Origin: Blastopirellula marina
Lineage (GTDB): Bacteria > Planctomycetota > Planctomycetia > Pirellulales > Pirellulaceae
Direction of reading: 5' to 3'
DNA: 64,000 nucleotides
Assembly (NCBI RefSeq): GCF_002967765.1
Contig: NZ_PUHY01000013.1
Span: forward strand, 110,806 to 174,805
Of the stretch, positions 26,987-35,683 are shown one piece after another (the first letter of the stretch is position 1; each line of letters opens with the position of its first letter). A program made the position numbers and the translations under genes. A model generated the notes under the pieces. That model ran no database searches and was not told where the DNA came from. It saw only the letters and a program-made list of their open reading frames with translations.

Positions 26987-27802
26987 CTACTTGGCCGCTT
27001 GTTCGGCCTTGGCTTGTTTGCGTTTCAGATGACGAAGATAAGTCGGGGAGGAGGTCGCATCGATCGTCGGCGAATTGGAGTCTGGCCTCTTAGCGACAAC
27101 AGGAGTCGTAATTGGGGTAATCCAGACCATCACCCCAAGCCCTTCTTCCGGTGGAGGCACCTTGCGGTTTCGGTTTCGCTGATCATCGATTGGCACCGAG
27201 CGATCGACCCGATAGTGCTTCAAAATGACGGTCTGGTCTCTTTCATATTCTCGGGTCTGAGATGGGAAGGTTCCCACTCCGCGATACGCATATTCATCAC
27301 CAATGCTTTCGACGCCTGGCATCGGTTCGATGTATTCAAGATCGCTTCGAGCACCATTTTCGTAGTCGGCAATAAGTCGCAGTTGCCAAGTTCCATCACT
27401 TGCGCGCCTATTCCCCACATTCACTGTGTAGACGCGCCCACCGAACAGCTCCCCCGTGCTCAGGATGTCATCCTCGGGAAGACCGGTGCGTGGGACCGCA
27501 ACAAAATTTGCTTTCACCGCATATCTTCCGGGAGGCAAATAAACTTTCCATTGCCAAGACTGCGGGATGAAGGTCTCTTCGCCGAAGACCGTGATCTTTA
27601 ACTCGTCTTCGATCTGAAGCCCCTGCTCCTTACGAAACCGTTGCTGCAGATCGTATAGTCGCCAAGTAGTGAGCCAGTGAGACCCCGCCAGAACGGCGAT
27701 GACTAATAACATCAACATCGTCCCTAGCGAGAATCGCAATCGAGATGGGCGCGACCTAGCTCCATCTGATTTCGCATCGAAAGAATGACCTTGGCTGTTC
27801 AT
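26987..27802 (-). CDS. Planctomycete-type single-pass membrane protein, unknown function
   Basis: Protein of 271 residues. A basic N-terminus (SRPSRLRFSLGTM) leads into one transmembrane helix (LMLLVIAVLAGSHWL) at about 27-42. A short coiled coil (LYDLQQRFRKEQG) and an extracytoplasmic beta-rich domain with SWQWKVYLPPGRYAVKANFV follow. No catalytic motif is recognised. The interrupted gene immediately upstream on the same strand has the same architecture and aligning segments, so the two are tandem paralogs. The vWA gene lies upstream of both, suggesting an envelope-related operon. Function is unknown. Confidence 0.65.
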   Translation of the reverse strand: MNSQGHSFDAKSDGARSRPSRLRFSLGTMLMLLVIAVLAGSHWLTTWRLYDLQQRFRKEQGLQIEDELKITVFGEETFIPQSWQWKVYLPPGRYAVKANFVAVPRTGLPEDDILSTGELFGGRVYTVNVGNRRASDGTWQLRLIADYENGARSDLEYIEPMPGVESIGDEYAYRGVGTFPSQTREYERDQTVILKHYRVDRSVPIDDQRNRNRKVPPPEEGLGVMVWITPITTPVVAKRPDSNSPTIDATSSPTYLRHLKRKQAKAEQAAK

Positions 27803-27834
27803 TCATGCCATCCTAATCGATGGAATTTCTCATT

Positions 27835-28641
27835 TCACTTAGGTTGCTCCCGCTTTCTGGCACGCTGAATCCAAATCATCATTCCATCCTCTGGCTGCTT
27901 AGCTTCGACTGAGTTCCCCTTCTCGTCGTAATCGATAATCCGCTGTTCGAAGAGAATGAGCGGATTTTCAGGCGAGTAACTGAACTGCTCTTCGAAGAAT
28001 ATGCCGGTGATTTTTGGGTAGAACATTCGCTCGCCGGAAGAATCACGATGCCTGAACAACTCACCTCGGGGCGCTGCAGGCAATGAAACGCAATCGTACT
28101 CCATCCACCACACCTGTTCCGCGGAAAGTGGCAACGACGAACTTCGGCGATAGGCAAAGCCGGACTCATGCATTACCGCGCCTACGAGACTCAATTCCCA
28201 ATGCCCGTCACTCATGGGCTGCAAGCGAATGGTCACCAGATACTCTTCGCCCGCTGGCAAGCGAACACGATTCCCTGAGTCCGGCAAGGTGCCATCTAGT
28301 GGAAGATCTCCTACCTGGCAAACAAGCTCGTATTCGTCCCAGTCATCGGGAAACGCAATCCGCTATTCCCACTCGCCTTCGAAATGGGTCTCCTGAAATA
28401 GGACGCTAATCTTTGAAGGGTCGTCAGGCGCAAGCAAGTGATACTTCTCACGCAGTTGTCTCAATTGCTTCCGCGCATCATCCAAAGTTAGTGACGTTTG
28501 CCAGAGCGAAATCGCAAGCCCAACAACCGCTGCGTTGAGCATCAGCGAGAGAACAGAGAAACGGAAACGAATCGGCGACCGCCTGCCGGCATTAGCAACA
28601 AGTTCTGCTTGGCAATCGTTTCCATTTGGTGACTCATTCAT
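27835..28641 (-). pseudogene. Paralogous membrane protein gene broken by one in-frame TAG
   Basis: An open frame from the ATG at 28641 is stopped by TAG at 28363-28365 and continues in the same frame to 27835, about 268 codons in total. Before the stop are a basic region, a transmembrane helix (LMLNAAVVGLAISLW), a coiled coil (ARKQLRQLREKYHLL) and FQETHFEGEWE. After it come RIAFPDDWDEYELVCQVGD and the rest of the beta domain. The downstream paralog reads FIPQSWQWKVYLPPG at this place, so the stop stands where Trp is expected: a single TGG to TAG change. It may be a recent pseudogene, a population variant or a sequencing error. Confidence 0.75.
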
Positions 28642-28677
28642 GGACGGCAGTCTATATCAACGCCGTCGAGTTCGTCA

Positions 28678-30630
28678 CTACAATTTTGGAATGGGAACTT
28701 TCATATCCCCTTTACGGTTCCGTACGTCGAAGTAATGAGGAACAATCGCGGAACCAAAGCCACGCTTGATTTCCCATGCGGCACGTGTTGCCCAGGGCGT
28801 TCCCTTGTAGTCTTCAGCAACTTTCGCCAGAAGCTCCTTGGCTCTCTCCGCATCGGGTGCTGTCTTATCGCCTGCGACAAGCTGTTTGCGTGTCCTGAGT
28901 TCCCATCCGCGGAATTCGAGATACTCGGCCCGCTTCGGATCTGGGAGAACGGGATTCTTTAGAAAGAGTTCGGAGCTGACTCCGTACTCGTAGGCCCGAC
29001 AGCGATACGCATAGAGCTGCCCCAAAATCAAATCAAAGTTGGCCTGCCAGCGGAGCGACGGCGAGTCGTTGCGGAACTTGATGTTCTTCTCCATCGTAGC
29101 GATCGCCGCATCCAGGTATTGGCCGTATGGGATGATCTGCGATTGCTCTTGGCGAATTTGTTTCGCGGTTTCTTGCGGTTCTTTACTATACCAACGTCGA
29201 ATCGTCAGGACATCTTTCCGGTCTTCCTGGAACGGATTCAAATCGTAAACAACCTTGGTGACCAGCGCTTTGAGCGGATCTCCTTTGATCTCAGCAATTT
29301 GCTCTTCACGGGGGCGGAGATCAGGACGGTAGAGATTCATCGTCCGCGGTTCATACTGGCGATCAGTCACAAAATGAATCTTGTCTTCCTGCCCTGGCAG
29401 CATGAAAAACCGTCCGCCAGACTCTTTCGCCATACGGACCTGCTCGTAAGGACCGAAACCGCTGGTCATCGCATCCCAGCGATGTCCATAACCATCGGTC
29501 TGCAGCTGTTCAACATAAGCTGTTTCTGGACCGCGGTCGATTTTCAGAAGATGCATTTCTCCATCGTATGGGTGACGCCATTCATAGTGGGCGTATGGAT
29601 AACCAAACATGGCTTCCCGCCCGAGAATGAACAGACGACAGTCCATCTTCTTGGCAGCAGCGATCGTGGCTTCGAGCTGACTTTGGTTATTGGCCGTATT
29701 TCCACTCTCGTCAGTGACCAAGATGAGCGCGACCTTGCGATCCGCCGTCTGAGCATATTTGTAGTGCCTTGACATGGCTTCCATGATCGCTGAGCAGCTC
29801 ATTTCCTCGCCTGATTTATCGACTTGAATCGCATCGATCGCGGCTTGAATATCTTTCAGATTTGAAGTTGGGGCATCGGTCAGTAGATGAAAACCTTGAC
29901 CGTAGCTGGCGACCGCTGTGGTCAACATGTCGCCCTGGCCTTCCGTCGTCAGGCCCAGCTCGGTGTAAACGCGACCAATCCGCTCGCGAATACGTTTCTG
30001 ATCGTCGACCATGCTTTCGGACTGATCGAATACCCAGATCGCGAGCACCTTGTTCTTTGACAACATCCAGACCAACTCTTGGGTGATCTGATCCATCGCC
30101 TCTTGGTAATCCGAAACAACTTCCTGGGCTGAGCCTAGCGTCGTCCCTGATGGAATTTCGCGAATGAGTGAATCGGTGTCTTTCGAGATCATCGCCACGG
30201 CATCAAACTCGACTTTGAAATGCTCAGTCGGTTCAATCGCTTCCTGCTCAAGCACCGGCGTCGATACCGAAGCTTCAACAGCTCCACCCATCCCCAGTTC
30301 GGCCGAAGGCATGCTGGCCGTCGCCATCTCGGTCGAGACGATCTCCATGTCATCCAACTCAATCTCGAATGTCTCCAAGTCCTCCGTCATATCGGGCTCA
30401 ATCACCGTCAACAGTTGGCGATCTTTGTTCATCTCGGTGAAAGTGAAGATGGCCAATGCCAACAATAAGGCGAAATGAAACAGAAACGACGTTAAGAAAG
30501 CCGTCGAGTTATAGGCCGCCCGCGCAGCCGAACGTAGCAAACCACGCGGCGGTTCGGACGTTTCAATCGCTGGCACTTGCTGAGAGGGCATTGACTGTTG
30601 AGTAGAAATCGGGGCTGTGGAATCCGACAT
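28678..30630 (-). CDS. vWA-domain protein with N-terminal membrane anchor
   Basis: Protein of 650 residues. A cytosolic leader rich in Ser, Gln and Pro precedes one transmembrane helix (FLTSFLFHFALLLALAIFTF, about 45-64). An acidic linker (about 75-190) leads to a von Willebrand factor A domain with MIDAS motif Asp202-x-Ser204-x-Ser206 in WVFDQSESMVDD. The last 250 residues (for example YGHRWDAMTSGFGPYEQVRM) are a planctomycete-type region without a known fold. Start at 30630 is the first ATG with the full anchor. vWA domains mediate metal-dependent binding. The protein is probably anchored in the inner membrane with the domain outside; the partner is unknown. Confidence 0.8.
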   Translation of the reverse strand: MSDSTAPISTQQSMPSQQVPAIETSEPPRGLLRSAARAAYNSTAFLTSFLFHFALLLALAIFTFTEMNKDRQLLTVIEPDMTEDLETFEIELDDMEIVSTEMATASMPSAELGMGGAVEASVSTPVLEQEAIEPTEHFKVEFDAVAMISKDTDSLIREIPSGTTLGSAQEVVSDYQEAMDQITQELVWMLSKNKVLAIWVFDQSESMVDDQKRIRERIGRVYTELGLTTEGQGDMLTTAVASYGQGFHLLTDAPTSNLKDIQAAIDAIQVDKSGEEMSCSAIMEAMSRHYKYAQTADRKVALILVTDESGNTANNQSQLEATIAAAKKMDCRLFILGREAMFGYPYAHYEWRHPYDGEMHLLKIDRGPETAYVEQLQTDGYGHRWDAMTSGFGPYEQVRMAKESGGRFFMLPGQEDKIHFVTDRQYEPRTMNLYRPDLRPREEQIAEIKGDPLKALVTKVVYDLNPFQEDRKDVLTIRRWYSKEPQETAKQIRQEQSQIIPYGQYLDAAIATMEKNIKFRNDSPSLRWQANFDLILGQLYAYRCRAYEYGVSSELFLKNPVLPDPKRAEYLEFRGWELRTRKQLVAGDKTAPDAERAKELLAKVAEDYKGTPWATRAAWEIKRGFGSAIVPHYFDVRNRKGDMKVPIPKL

Positions 30631-30961
30631 GAAGCCAACCTGTTAGGCGATAAGAATACGAAGCCACCAAGCGAATCAGATAAGAGCAAAATGCATTCCA
30701 ACCACCCTATTGTAGTACTAATCGCCAGAAATCAAAGGATTTCGATGAGAAGCCAATTCGACTTGTCAGACCAGATGACACAACTGACGAGTCAGTTGAC
30801 ACTTCAAATCGCAACGAAATAGGCAGCGGAGGTTTGCAACGCTGTTATTCCAGCCCGCTGACCTTAATTGCTTCCTAGTTCTGGGCAAGTTACCATAGGA
30901 AACCTGTTCTCCTCGCCTACCTTCCCCGAAGATCTCTTTCCCTAAGTACCGGAGTGCCCCC
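30631..30961. promoter_or_regulatory. Divergent intergenic region with a strong palindrome
   Basis: This 331-base gap separates the vWA gene and the lactonase gene. CAACTGAC (30781-30788) and GTCAGTTG (30791-30798) form a perfect inverted repeat with a two-base centre. Its right arm overlaps a consensus -35 box TTGACA (30796-30801) reading towards the lactonase gene, although no good -10 sits at 16-18 bases. A regulator binding the palindrome could control that promoter. I see no small gene here. Confidence 0.45.
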
Positions 30962-31969
30962 ATGCGACGTTCCCTTTGCGCGGCTGGTCTGTTAGCGCTG
31001 ATTGCTTTTACCAATGCATCCGTTGCGGAAGACGCCACGAAGACGATTGGTGAGATCGAGCGAATTGACCCTGCGTTTGATGCACTCGTCCCAGAAGACG
31101 CAAAGATCGAAGTCCTCGCGGATGGTTTCGAGTGGTCCGAAGGACCGGTTTGGGTGGAGTCAAAGGGGTGCCTCCTATTTAGCGACATCCCCAACAATCG
31201 CATCGTGAAGTGGAAGCCAGGTAAAGGGACAGATGTTTTCATGCAGCCTTCTGGTTACACAGGGGCCCACAAGTTCGATGGCAAGGAACCTGGTACGAAC
31301 GGGTTAGCGGTATCGCCTGAGGGGCATCTAACAATGTGCTGCCACGGTGATCGCAACATTACGCAGATCGTCGATGGAGAACGACGTGTTCTGGTCTCGC
31401 ATTACGAAGGCAAACGATTTAACAGCCCAAATGACTTGGTTTACGATACCGAAGGTAATCTGTACTTCACCGATCCACCCTATGGCTTGCCAGGCGGATT
31501 GAATGGCCCTGAAGCGGAACTCGATTTCTGTGGCGTCTACCGTTTCTCGAAGGACGGCAAGCTCACGCTATTAACTAAGGAATGCCCACGTCCCAATGGC
31601 ATCGCCCTTTCGCCTGATCAGAAGACACTCTACGTCGCTGACTCGCAGGAATGTCACTGGAAAGCTTTTCCTTTGAAGGAAGACGGTACCTTTGGCGACA
31701 GCAAGATGTTTTACGACGCAGGTCAGTGGCGGGGCAAACGTCCTGGTGGCAGCGACGGCTTGAAGGTCGACACCCAAGGTAACGTTTGGGCGACCGGGCC
31801 AGGCGGTGTGCTGGTGTTTAATCCAGAAGGCAAACTGCTTGGTCGCATCAGTACCGGGGAACGCACCGCAAACTGCGCGTTCGGACCGGACGGTACGCTC
31901 TACATGACAGCCGACATGTACCTGTGCCGAGTGAAGACCAACGCCAAAGGATTGATCGGCTCCAAGTAG
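30962..31969 (+). CDS. Exported SMP-30/gluconolactonase-like protein
   Basis: Six-bladed beta-propeller of 335 residues with a Sec signal peptide (MRRSLCAAGLLALIAFTNAS ending about VAEDA). Family blocks include GFEWSEGPVWVES with the metal-binding Glu, RFNSPNDLVYDTEGNLYFTD with the central Asn-Asp, and CPRPNGIALSPDQKTLYVAD. GGSDGLKVDTQGNVWATGPGG closes the metal site. Members hydrolyse gluconolactone or other lactones with Ca2+ or Zn2+. Secretion suggests a role in sugar-acid scavenging in the periplasm. The start has GGAG about ten bases upstream. It stands 120 bases before the ATPase gene, same strand, with no clear functional link. Confidence 0.9.
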   Translation: MRRSLCAAGLLALIAFTNASVAEDATKTIGEIERIDPAFDALVPEDAKIEVLADGFEWSEGPVWVESKGCLLFSDIPNNRIVKWKPGKGTDVFMQPSGYTGAHKFDGKEPGTNGLAVSPEGHLTMCCHGDRNITQIVDGERRVLVSHYEGKRFNSPNDLVYDTEGNLYFTDPPYGLPGGLNGPEAELDFCGVYRFSKDGKLTLLTKECPRPNGIALSPDQKTLYVADSQECHWKAFPLKEDGTFGDSKMFYDAGQWRGKRPGGSDGLKVDTQGNVWATGPGGVLVFNPEGKLLGRISTGERTANCAFGPDGTLYMTADMYLCRVKTNAKGLIGSK

Positions 31970-32088
31970 CAGACTGGTTCTTACCGGTGAATTGACTTGG
32001 GCGGGCATGCCTGGGCGAAACGAAAACCGACTGGTAGTCTATACAGTTTGCATTCCAGACTTTCGGTTCGATCAGCGGCCCACTCATC

Positions 32089-32973
32089 ATGCCTGCCAAA
32101 CGCCAAACTACCGGTATCCCGAAACTTGACGAACACCTGGGTGGCGGTCTCATCCCTGGGACGCTCACCTTGGTTATCGGGGCGACCGGAATCGGTAAGA
32201 CTCAACTCGGCGTACAATTCAATCAAACTGGGCAAGATGCCGAAGGACGCAAAGGCATCTTTTTCGACATGAGTACTCGTGGTGATTCCCAAAGTCACAT
32301 CGAGTACGCCGAACGAATGTTCAGTTGGACGCCGGTCGTTGCCGATGCCAGCAAGCAGCCCGACTTAGAAAACTTCTTCGACTCTGATCTCATTCATGGC
32401 GAGATGCTGCATGTGTTCGACTACCAGGGCAAGCGGGTCTCGCGTCGCGAAATGGACTGGGACGAACTGGGGCACTGGCAAAAACAGATCAACGAGAAAC
32501 TTGCCACAACAATTGGCTTCTTGTATGGCAACTTCACTCGTGGTTGTCGCCGCGTGGTGATCGATGGTATGGAACCCGTTGATGTACCAGCAGAATCGAT
32601 CCAAATCGAACTATTCGAATACGTCTATCATCAAGTCCTACGTAAAGATCCCCTATGGGTCGCCCGCGATTTGTTTCGCCAGTCGTTCCGTAAGAACAGT
32701 GAAGCCGCCGAGCAACATAACTACGCGAGCGAAGAGATCGGCTGCATGATGCTGCAAACCTCGAAAGAGGCCATGCTCGAGCATCTTATTTCGCGGAATT
32801 TAGACGAAGGAGATCTCATCTCCGGGGCGAACACCGTGATCTACATGGGCAAGATCCTCGATGGCACCAAGATCCGTCGAGCCATGTACATCAGCAAACA
32901 CCGAGGCAGCGCCGCGACGGACGAGATTATCCCTTACCATATCGATGACGCTGGCATTCAAATCGACGACTAA
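32089..32973 (+). CDS. RAD55/KaiC-like RecA-superfamily ATPase
   Basis: Single-domain protein of 294 residues. The N-terminal GIPKLDEHLGGGLIPGTL plus Walker A GATGIGKTQL (31-40) is the KaiC/RadA signature. Walker B is CRRVVIDGM. The protein has one core only, unlike the double-domain clock protein KaiC, and no KaiA or KaiB genes are nearby. The long insert after the first core strands (HIEYAERMFSWTPVVADASK to DELGHWQKQINEKL) is unusual. Related one-domain proteins act in signalling or DNA-related processes; function here is unknown. It converges with a small gene of unknown function. Confidence 0.82.
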   Translation: MPAKRQTTGIPKLDEHLGGGLIPGTLTLVIGATGIGKTQLGVQFNQTGQDAEGRKGIFFDMSTRGDSQSHIEYAERMFSWTPVVADASKQPDLENFFDSDLIHGEMLHVFDYQGKRVSRREMDWDELGHWQKQINEKLATTIGFLYGNFTRGCRRVVIDGMEPVDVPAESIQIELFEYVYHQVLRKDPLWVARDLFRQSFRKNSEAAEQHNYASEEIGCMMLQTSKEAMLEHLISRNLDEGDLISGANTVIYMGKILDGTKIRRAMYISKHRGSAATDEIIPYHIDDAGIQIDD

Positions 32974-32984
32974 GCTAAACGGTC

Positions 32985-33482
32985 TTATCCCACAGTGTCA
33001 ATCGCGTCGACATCAACAGGACTTGGGGAATCTCTTAGCCTTTTCAGCACTCCGCTTCGCCACATCGACCTGACATCCGAGGAAGCAATTCGCGGAAAAG
33101 TTCGTTTAAGAACTCCGCCAACGTCATTAACAACCGGATCGAAATAGCCGCCTTGTCGTTGCGAGTCCGTGGTCAAAACCCATTCTCGACAATTCATGCC
33201 GATCGAGAGAGTCGCTTTACCGAAATCCCCACTCAGATGAAACTGAGCTGTTGGTTTTGACAAACACCGCTTGATACAAAAACTCCAAGACGTTACGTCC
33301 ATCAGAAGCTTCGCGAGAAGTTGGACGTCGCTATCGCTCACAGTCTGGTAGAGGGTGATTTCACGATAGGCACCTGGTGCAGATTCAGGATCAACCAGCG
33401 CGACTTCCGCGCTGGTGATCTCCTGTAACGTCTCCAGCGATCGAACACTCAGAATGTCTGAGATCGATTCGCGCATCGGCAT
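32985..33482 (-). CDS. Conserved hypothetical protein, co-translated with a TPR protein
   Basis: Protein of 165 residues with no recognised family. The predicted fold is mixed alpha/beta (VALVDPESAPGAYREITLY, FGKATLSIGMNCREWVLTT), without signal peptide or membrane segment. Its ATG overlaps the stop of the upstream TPR gene as TAATG on the minus strand, so translation is coupled. This favours a shared complex. It ends 11 bases from the convergent ATPase gene. No catalytic residues stand out. Confidence 0.6.
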   Translation of the reverse strand: MPMRESISDILSVRSLETLQEITSAEVALVDPESAPGAYREITLYQTVSDSDVQLLAKLLMDVTSWSFCIKRCLSKPTAQFHLSGDFGKATLSIGMNCREWVLTTDSQRQGGYFDPVVNDVGGVLKRTFPRIASSDVRSMWRSGVLKRLRDSPSPVDVDAIDTVG

Positions 33483-33820
33483 TACATGCCGCCTTGGGTC
33501 ATGGCCGCGTGATGCTTGGCTTGCTCGGCCTTCTCGATGTACATCGGATCGCGGGTCGCTTCAAATGCCTTTTGGTAGGTCACACTCAAGGCCACGAAAT
33601 TGAACGATTCGTTCGGCTCGAGCTGGCAGGCCGTTTCCGCGTGTTGGCAGGCTTCGGCAAACTGGCCCAGGTTTCCATAGGTTGCCGCTAACGCCATGTG
33701 GGAAAGCACGTGATCAGGCTTTTGAGCTAGAACGGCCTGGAATTTCTCGACCGCCTCGGCGTATTTCCCGTCGTCTCGCAGCTTTTCGCCTTCGTTATAT
33801 AGGGCAGACGTTTCAGACAT
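33482..33820 (-). CDS. Small tetratricopeptide-repeat protein
   Basis: Protein of 112 residues made of about three TPR units: ALYNEGEKLRDDGKYAEAVE, then FQAVLAQKPDHVLSHMALAA and TYGNLGQFAEACQHAETACQ. The spacing and conserved Gly, Ala and Pro positions are typical. It has no signal peptide, so it probably works as a cytosolic adaptor. Its stop shares a base with the start of the next gene. The partner encoded there is the best guess for a binding target. Confidence 0.85.
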   Translation of the reverse strand: MSETSALYNEGEKLRDDGKYAEAVEKFQAVLAQKPDHVLSHMALAATYGNLGQFAEACQHAETACQLEPNESFNFVALSVTYQKAFEATRDPMYIEKAEQAKHHAAMTQGGM

Positions 33821-34123
33821 GGGCTCACAATCGCTCTAATGAAGTGCAGGTTGGTTTCAGGGAACGTCCTTTGATTATAGAGCAACCTGCCCAATTTGAC
33901 ACGGGCATGCAGTAATCGCATCGCTGGCATTGGCAGCGCTAGCAAGGCAAGATCGAAGGAACTCGTGCGCAAATTATAGGTTTCGATCGATCGGGCTGGA
34001 CAGTTTTTACCGATAAGCGTATCTAAGACGGTAACGCGCAAGTCGAGAGAGCCAGGATGGCTACTTGATTGTGCGAAATCGCCCAACGATTTTCATATTC
34101 GACCTTCAGCAAAAGGATTTGCT
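33821..34123. promoter_or_regulatory. Divergent region with a candidate lpxA promoter
   Basis: TGGACA (33997-34002), a 17-base spacer and TATCTA (34020-34025) form a fair promoter about 100 bases before lpxA. An isolated TTGACA at 33896-33901 has no -10 partner at a suitable distance. No small gene or RNA is evident. Confidence 0.35.
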
Positions 34124-34993
34124 GTGACTCAGATCCACCCTTCCGCAATCGTTCACCCTACCGCGGAAATTGGCCAGGACGTCACAATCGGACCGTTCTG
34201 TGTGGTCGAAGAGAATGTCACAATTGGGGATCTGTGCGAACTGAATTCGTTCGTCACGATAAAAAAAGGGACAATTCTCGGCGCTGAAAACAAAGTGCAC
34301 GAACATGCCGTCATCGGCGGTCCTCCACAACATCTGCGTGCGGGGATGGAACTGGGTGAAGTTATTCTTGGTACGGGTAACGTGATCCGAGAGTTCGTGA
34401 CGATTCACCGTGGACTAGCCCCTGGCAAGAACACCGTCATCGGCAACAACAATTTGCTGATGGTACAATCACATGTCGGTCACGACACGATCATCGGCAA
34501 CAACACCATTATCACGAACAACGTCATGCTCGGCGGACACGTGGTAATTGAAGATCGTGCGTACGTCAGTGGGGCGGTCGCGGTCCACCAGTTTTGCCGC
34601 GTCGGGCGAAATGCGATGGTGGGAGGCCAGGCTCACGTTGTTCAGGACGTCGCCCCTTACGTAACCATCGACGGTTGCAGCAGCTTGGTTGTTGGTTTGA
34701 ACCTAATTGGCTTGAAACGAAACGGCTTCACTCCCGAACAAGTTGGTGAGTTGAAACGAGCCTACCGTATCATCTTTCGGTCGAATCTCACCAATCGAGA
34801 AGCTTTGGAACGCGTCCGTCGCGAATTCCCGCAAAGCCCTGCCCTGCACTTCGCCGACTTCCTGGCGGAGAGCGAACGCGGCTTTATCCAGGCACGTACC
34901 CGCGGACGTGGTGTCGACGTCAGCCGGCCGCAACTGCGAGTGCTTTCCGAAGGCAAAGACGCTCCCGCCGATGCCAACCGCCGAGCAGGCTAA
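34124..34993 (+). CDS. lpxA: Acyl-ACP--UDP-N-acetylglucosamine O-acyltransferase LpxA
   Basis: First committed lipid A enzyme. The 289-residue protein is a left-handed beta-helix of hexapeptide repeats (AIVHPTAEIGQDVTIGPFCV). The His pair reads SHVGHDTIIGNN with His120 in the catalytic position (Escherichia coli His125), and VAVHQFCRVGRNAMVGGQA is the classical LpxA stretch. A helical C-terminal domain follows. GTG at 34124 has AAAAGGA upstream. It is a single gene here, about 15 kb from lpxD and lpxI, with no fabZ beside it, so the usual fabZ-lpxA order is broken. A terminator follows about 60 bases after the stop. Confidence 0.94.
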   Translation: MTQIHPSAIVHPTAEIGQDVTIGPFCVVEENVTIGDLCELNSFVTIKKGTILGAENKVHEHAVIGGPPQHLRAGMELGEVILGTGNVIREFVTIHRGLAPGKNTVIGNNNLLMVQSHVGHDTIIGNNTIITNNVMLGGHVVIEDRAYVSGAVAVHQFCRVGRNAMVGGQAHVVQDVAPYVTIDGCSSLVVGLNLIGLKRNGFTPEQVGELKRAYRIIFRSNLTNREALERVRREFPQSPALHFADFLAESERGFIQARTRGRGVDVSRPQLRVLSEGKDAPADANRRAG

Positions 34994-35052
34994 TCAAGTC
35001 ACTCACCTGCGGGCCATTTCGCAACAAATGCCACCTGGCATTCGAACAAGAA

Positions 35053-35091
35053 AACTCCCACTGACGAACGCGTCGATGGGAGTTGTTTTTT
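35053..35091 (+). terminator. Terminator after lpxA
   Basis: AACTCCCA (35053-35060) and TGGGAGTT (35077-35084) form a stem with a 16-base loop; G then six T follow. It is placed to end lpxA transcription. Confidence 0.7.
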
Positions 35092-35164
35092 GGACAGGCT
35101 ATTACGCGCGAGAAGGTCGACCGCTAGCAGTCGGCCAACCAACAAGTCGAGGCGGGCATAGCTG

Positions 35165-35569
35165 CTATCGTCCGCGCTGGACCTCGAAGTCGAGCGTGTT
35201 CGGCCCTTCCTTCACTTCCGCTTCTAGCGGCGTGCTCGTCTGCTGACCAAAGCGAGCATGAATCGCTGATCTCTGGCCATACTCGCTATCTCCAATGACG
35301 GTCACTTTGTACTTTCCTGTCGGGGCGCCGTCTGTTTCGCCAAACGTCCCCAGTGTGTAGGTCCCATCCTGTTGAATATAGCCGATAGAACTTGAGTTTT
35401 CGGCAACGTCCGCGAAAACGATGGTACCTCCGGCGACCGGTGAGCCATCCTCGAAGGTCACCGTGCCGGTTACTGGCTCGGTTGCTCCTCCTGAACCATT
35501 ACAACCGGCGGCGGTTATTAAGATCGTAGCAAGGGACATCAGGACGAATGTAATACTGGGTGCATGCAT
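35165..35569 (-). CDS. Small lipoprotein with carboxypeptidase-regulatory-like fold
   Basis: Protein of 134 residues. The signal peptide (ITFVLMSLATILITAAG) ends at Cys23 in a lipobox-like TAAGCNG. The rest has the typical beta-sandwich wording of planctomycete lipoproteins: VTGTVTFEDGSPVAGGTIVF and IQQDGTYTLGTFGE followed by GAPTGKYKVTVIGD. Function is unknown. Such proteins often lie next to DUF1559 genes, and one lies 115 bases upstream here on the same strand, so the pair may share a surface structure. Confidence 0.82.
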   Translation of the reverse strand: MHAPSITFVLMSLATILITAAGCNGSGGATEPVTGTVTFEDGSPVAGGTIVFADVAENSSSIGYIQQDGTYTLGTFGETDGAPTGKYKVTVIGDSEYGQRSAIHARFGQQTSTPLEAEVKEGPNTLDFEVQRGR

Positions 35570-35683
35570 GGGTGTTGCCTCAGTGGGGATAATTTCTCTG
35601 CTTAGGGTTTGAATTAAGAAACCTGTGATCGCAGCCGCATGTGCCAGGCGACCACAAGCTTACTTGATCGTCGGTCAGACTTG

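Noticed and set aside
28363..28641. Programmed readthrough or amber recoding at the internal TAG
   Set aside because: No recoding element is visible, no other gene here uses internal TAG, and the paralog has Trp at this place; a simple point mutation or error is more likely.
32089..32973. Circadian clock protein KaiC
   Set aside because: Only one RecA-like core is present and no kaiA or kaiB genes are nearby; RAD55-like ATPase is the safer name.
33896..33918. TTGACA as a promoter before lpxA
   Set aside because: No acceptable -10 hexamer lies 16-18 bases downstream; the pair at 33997-34025 is better.
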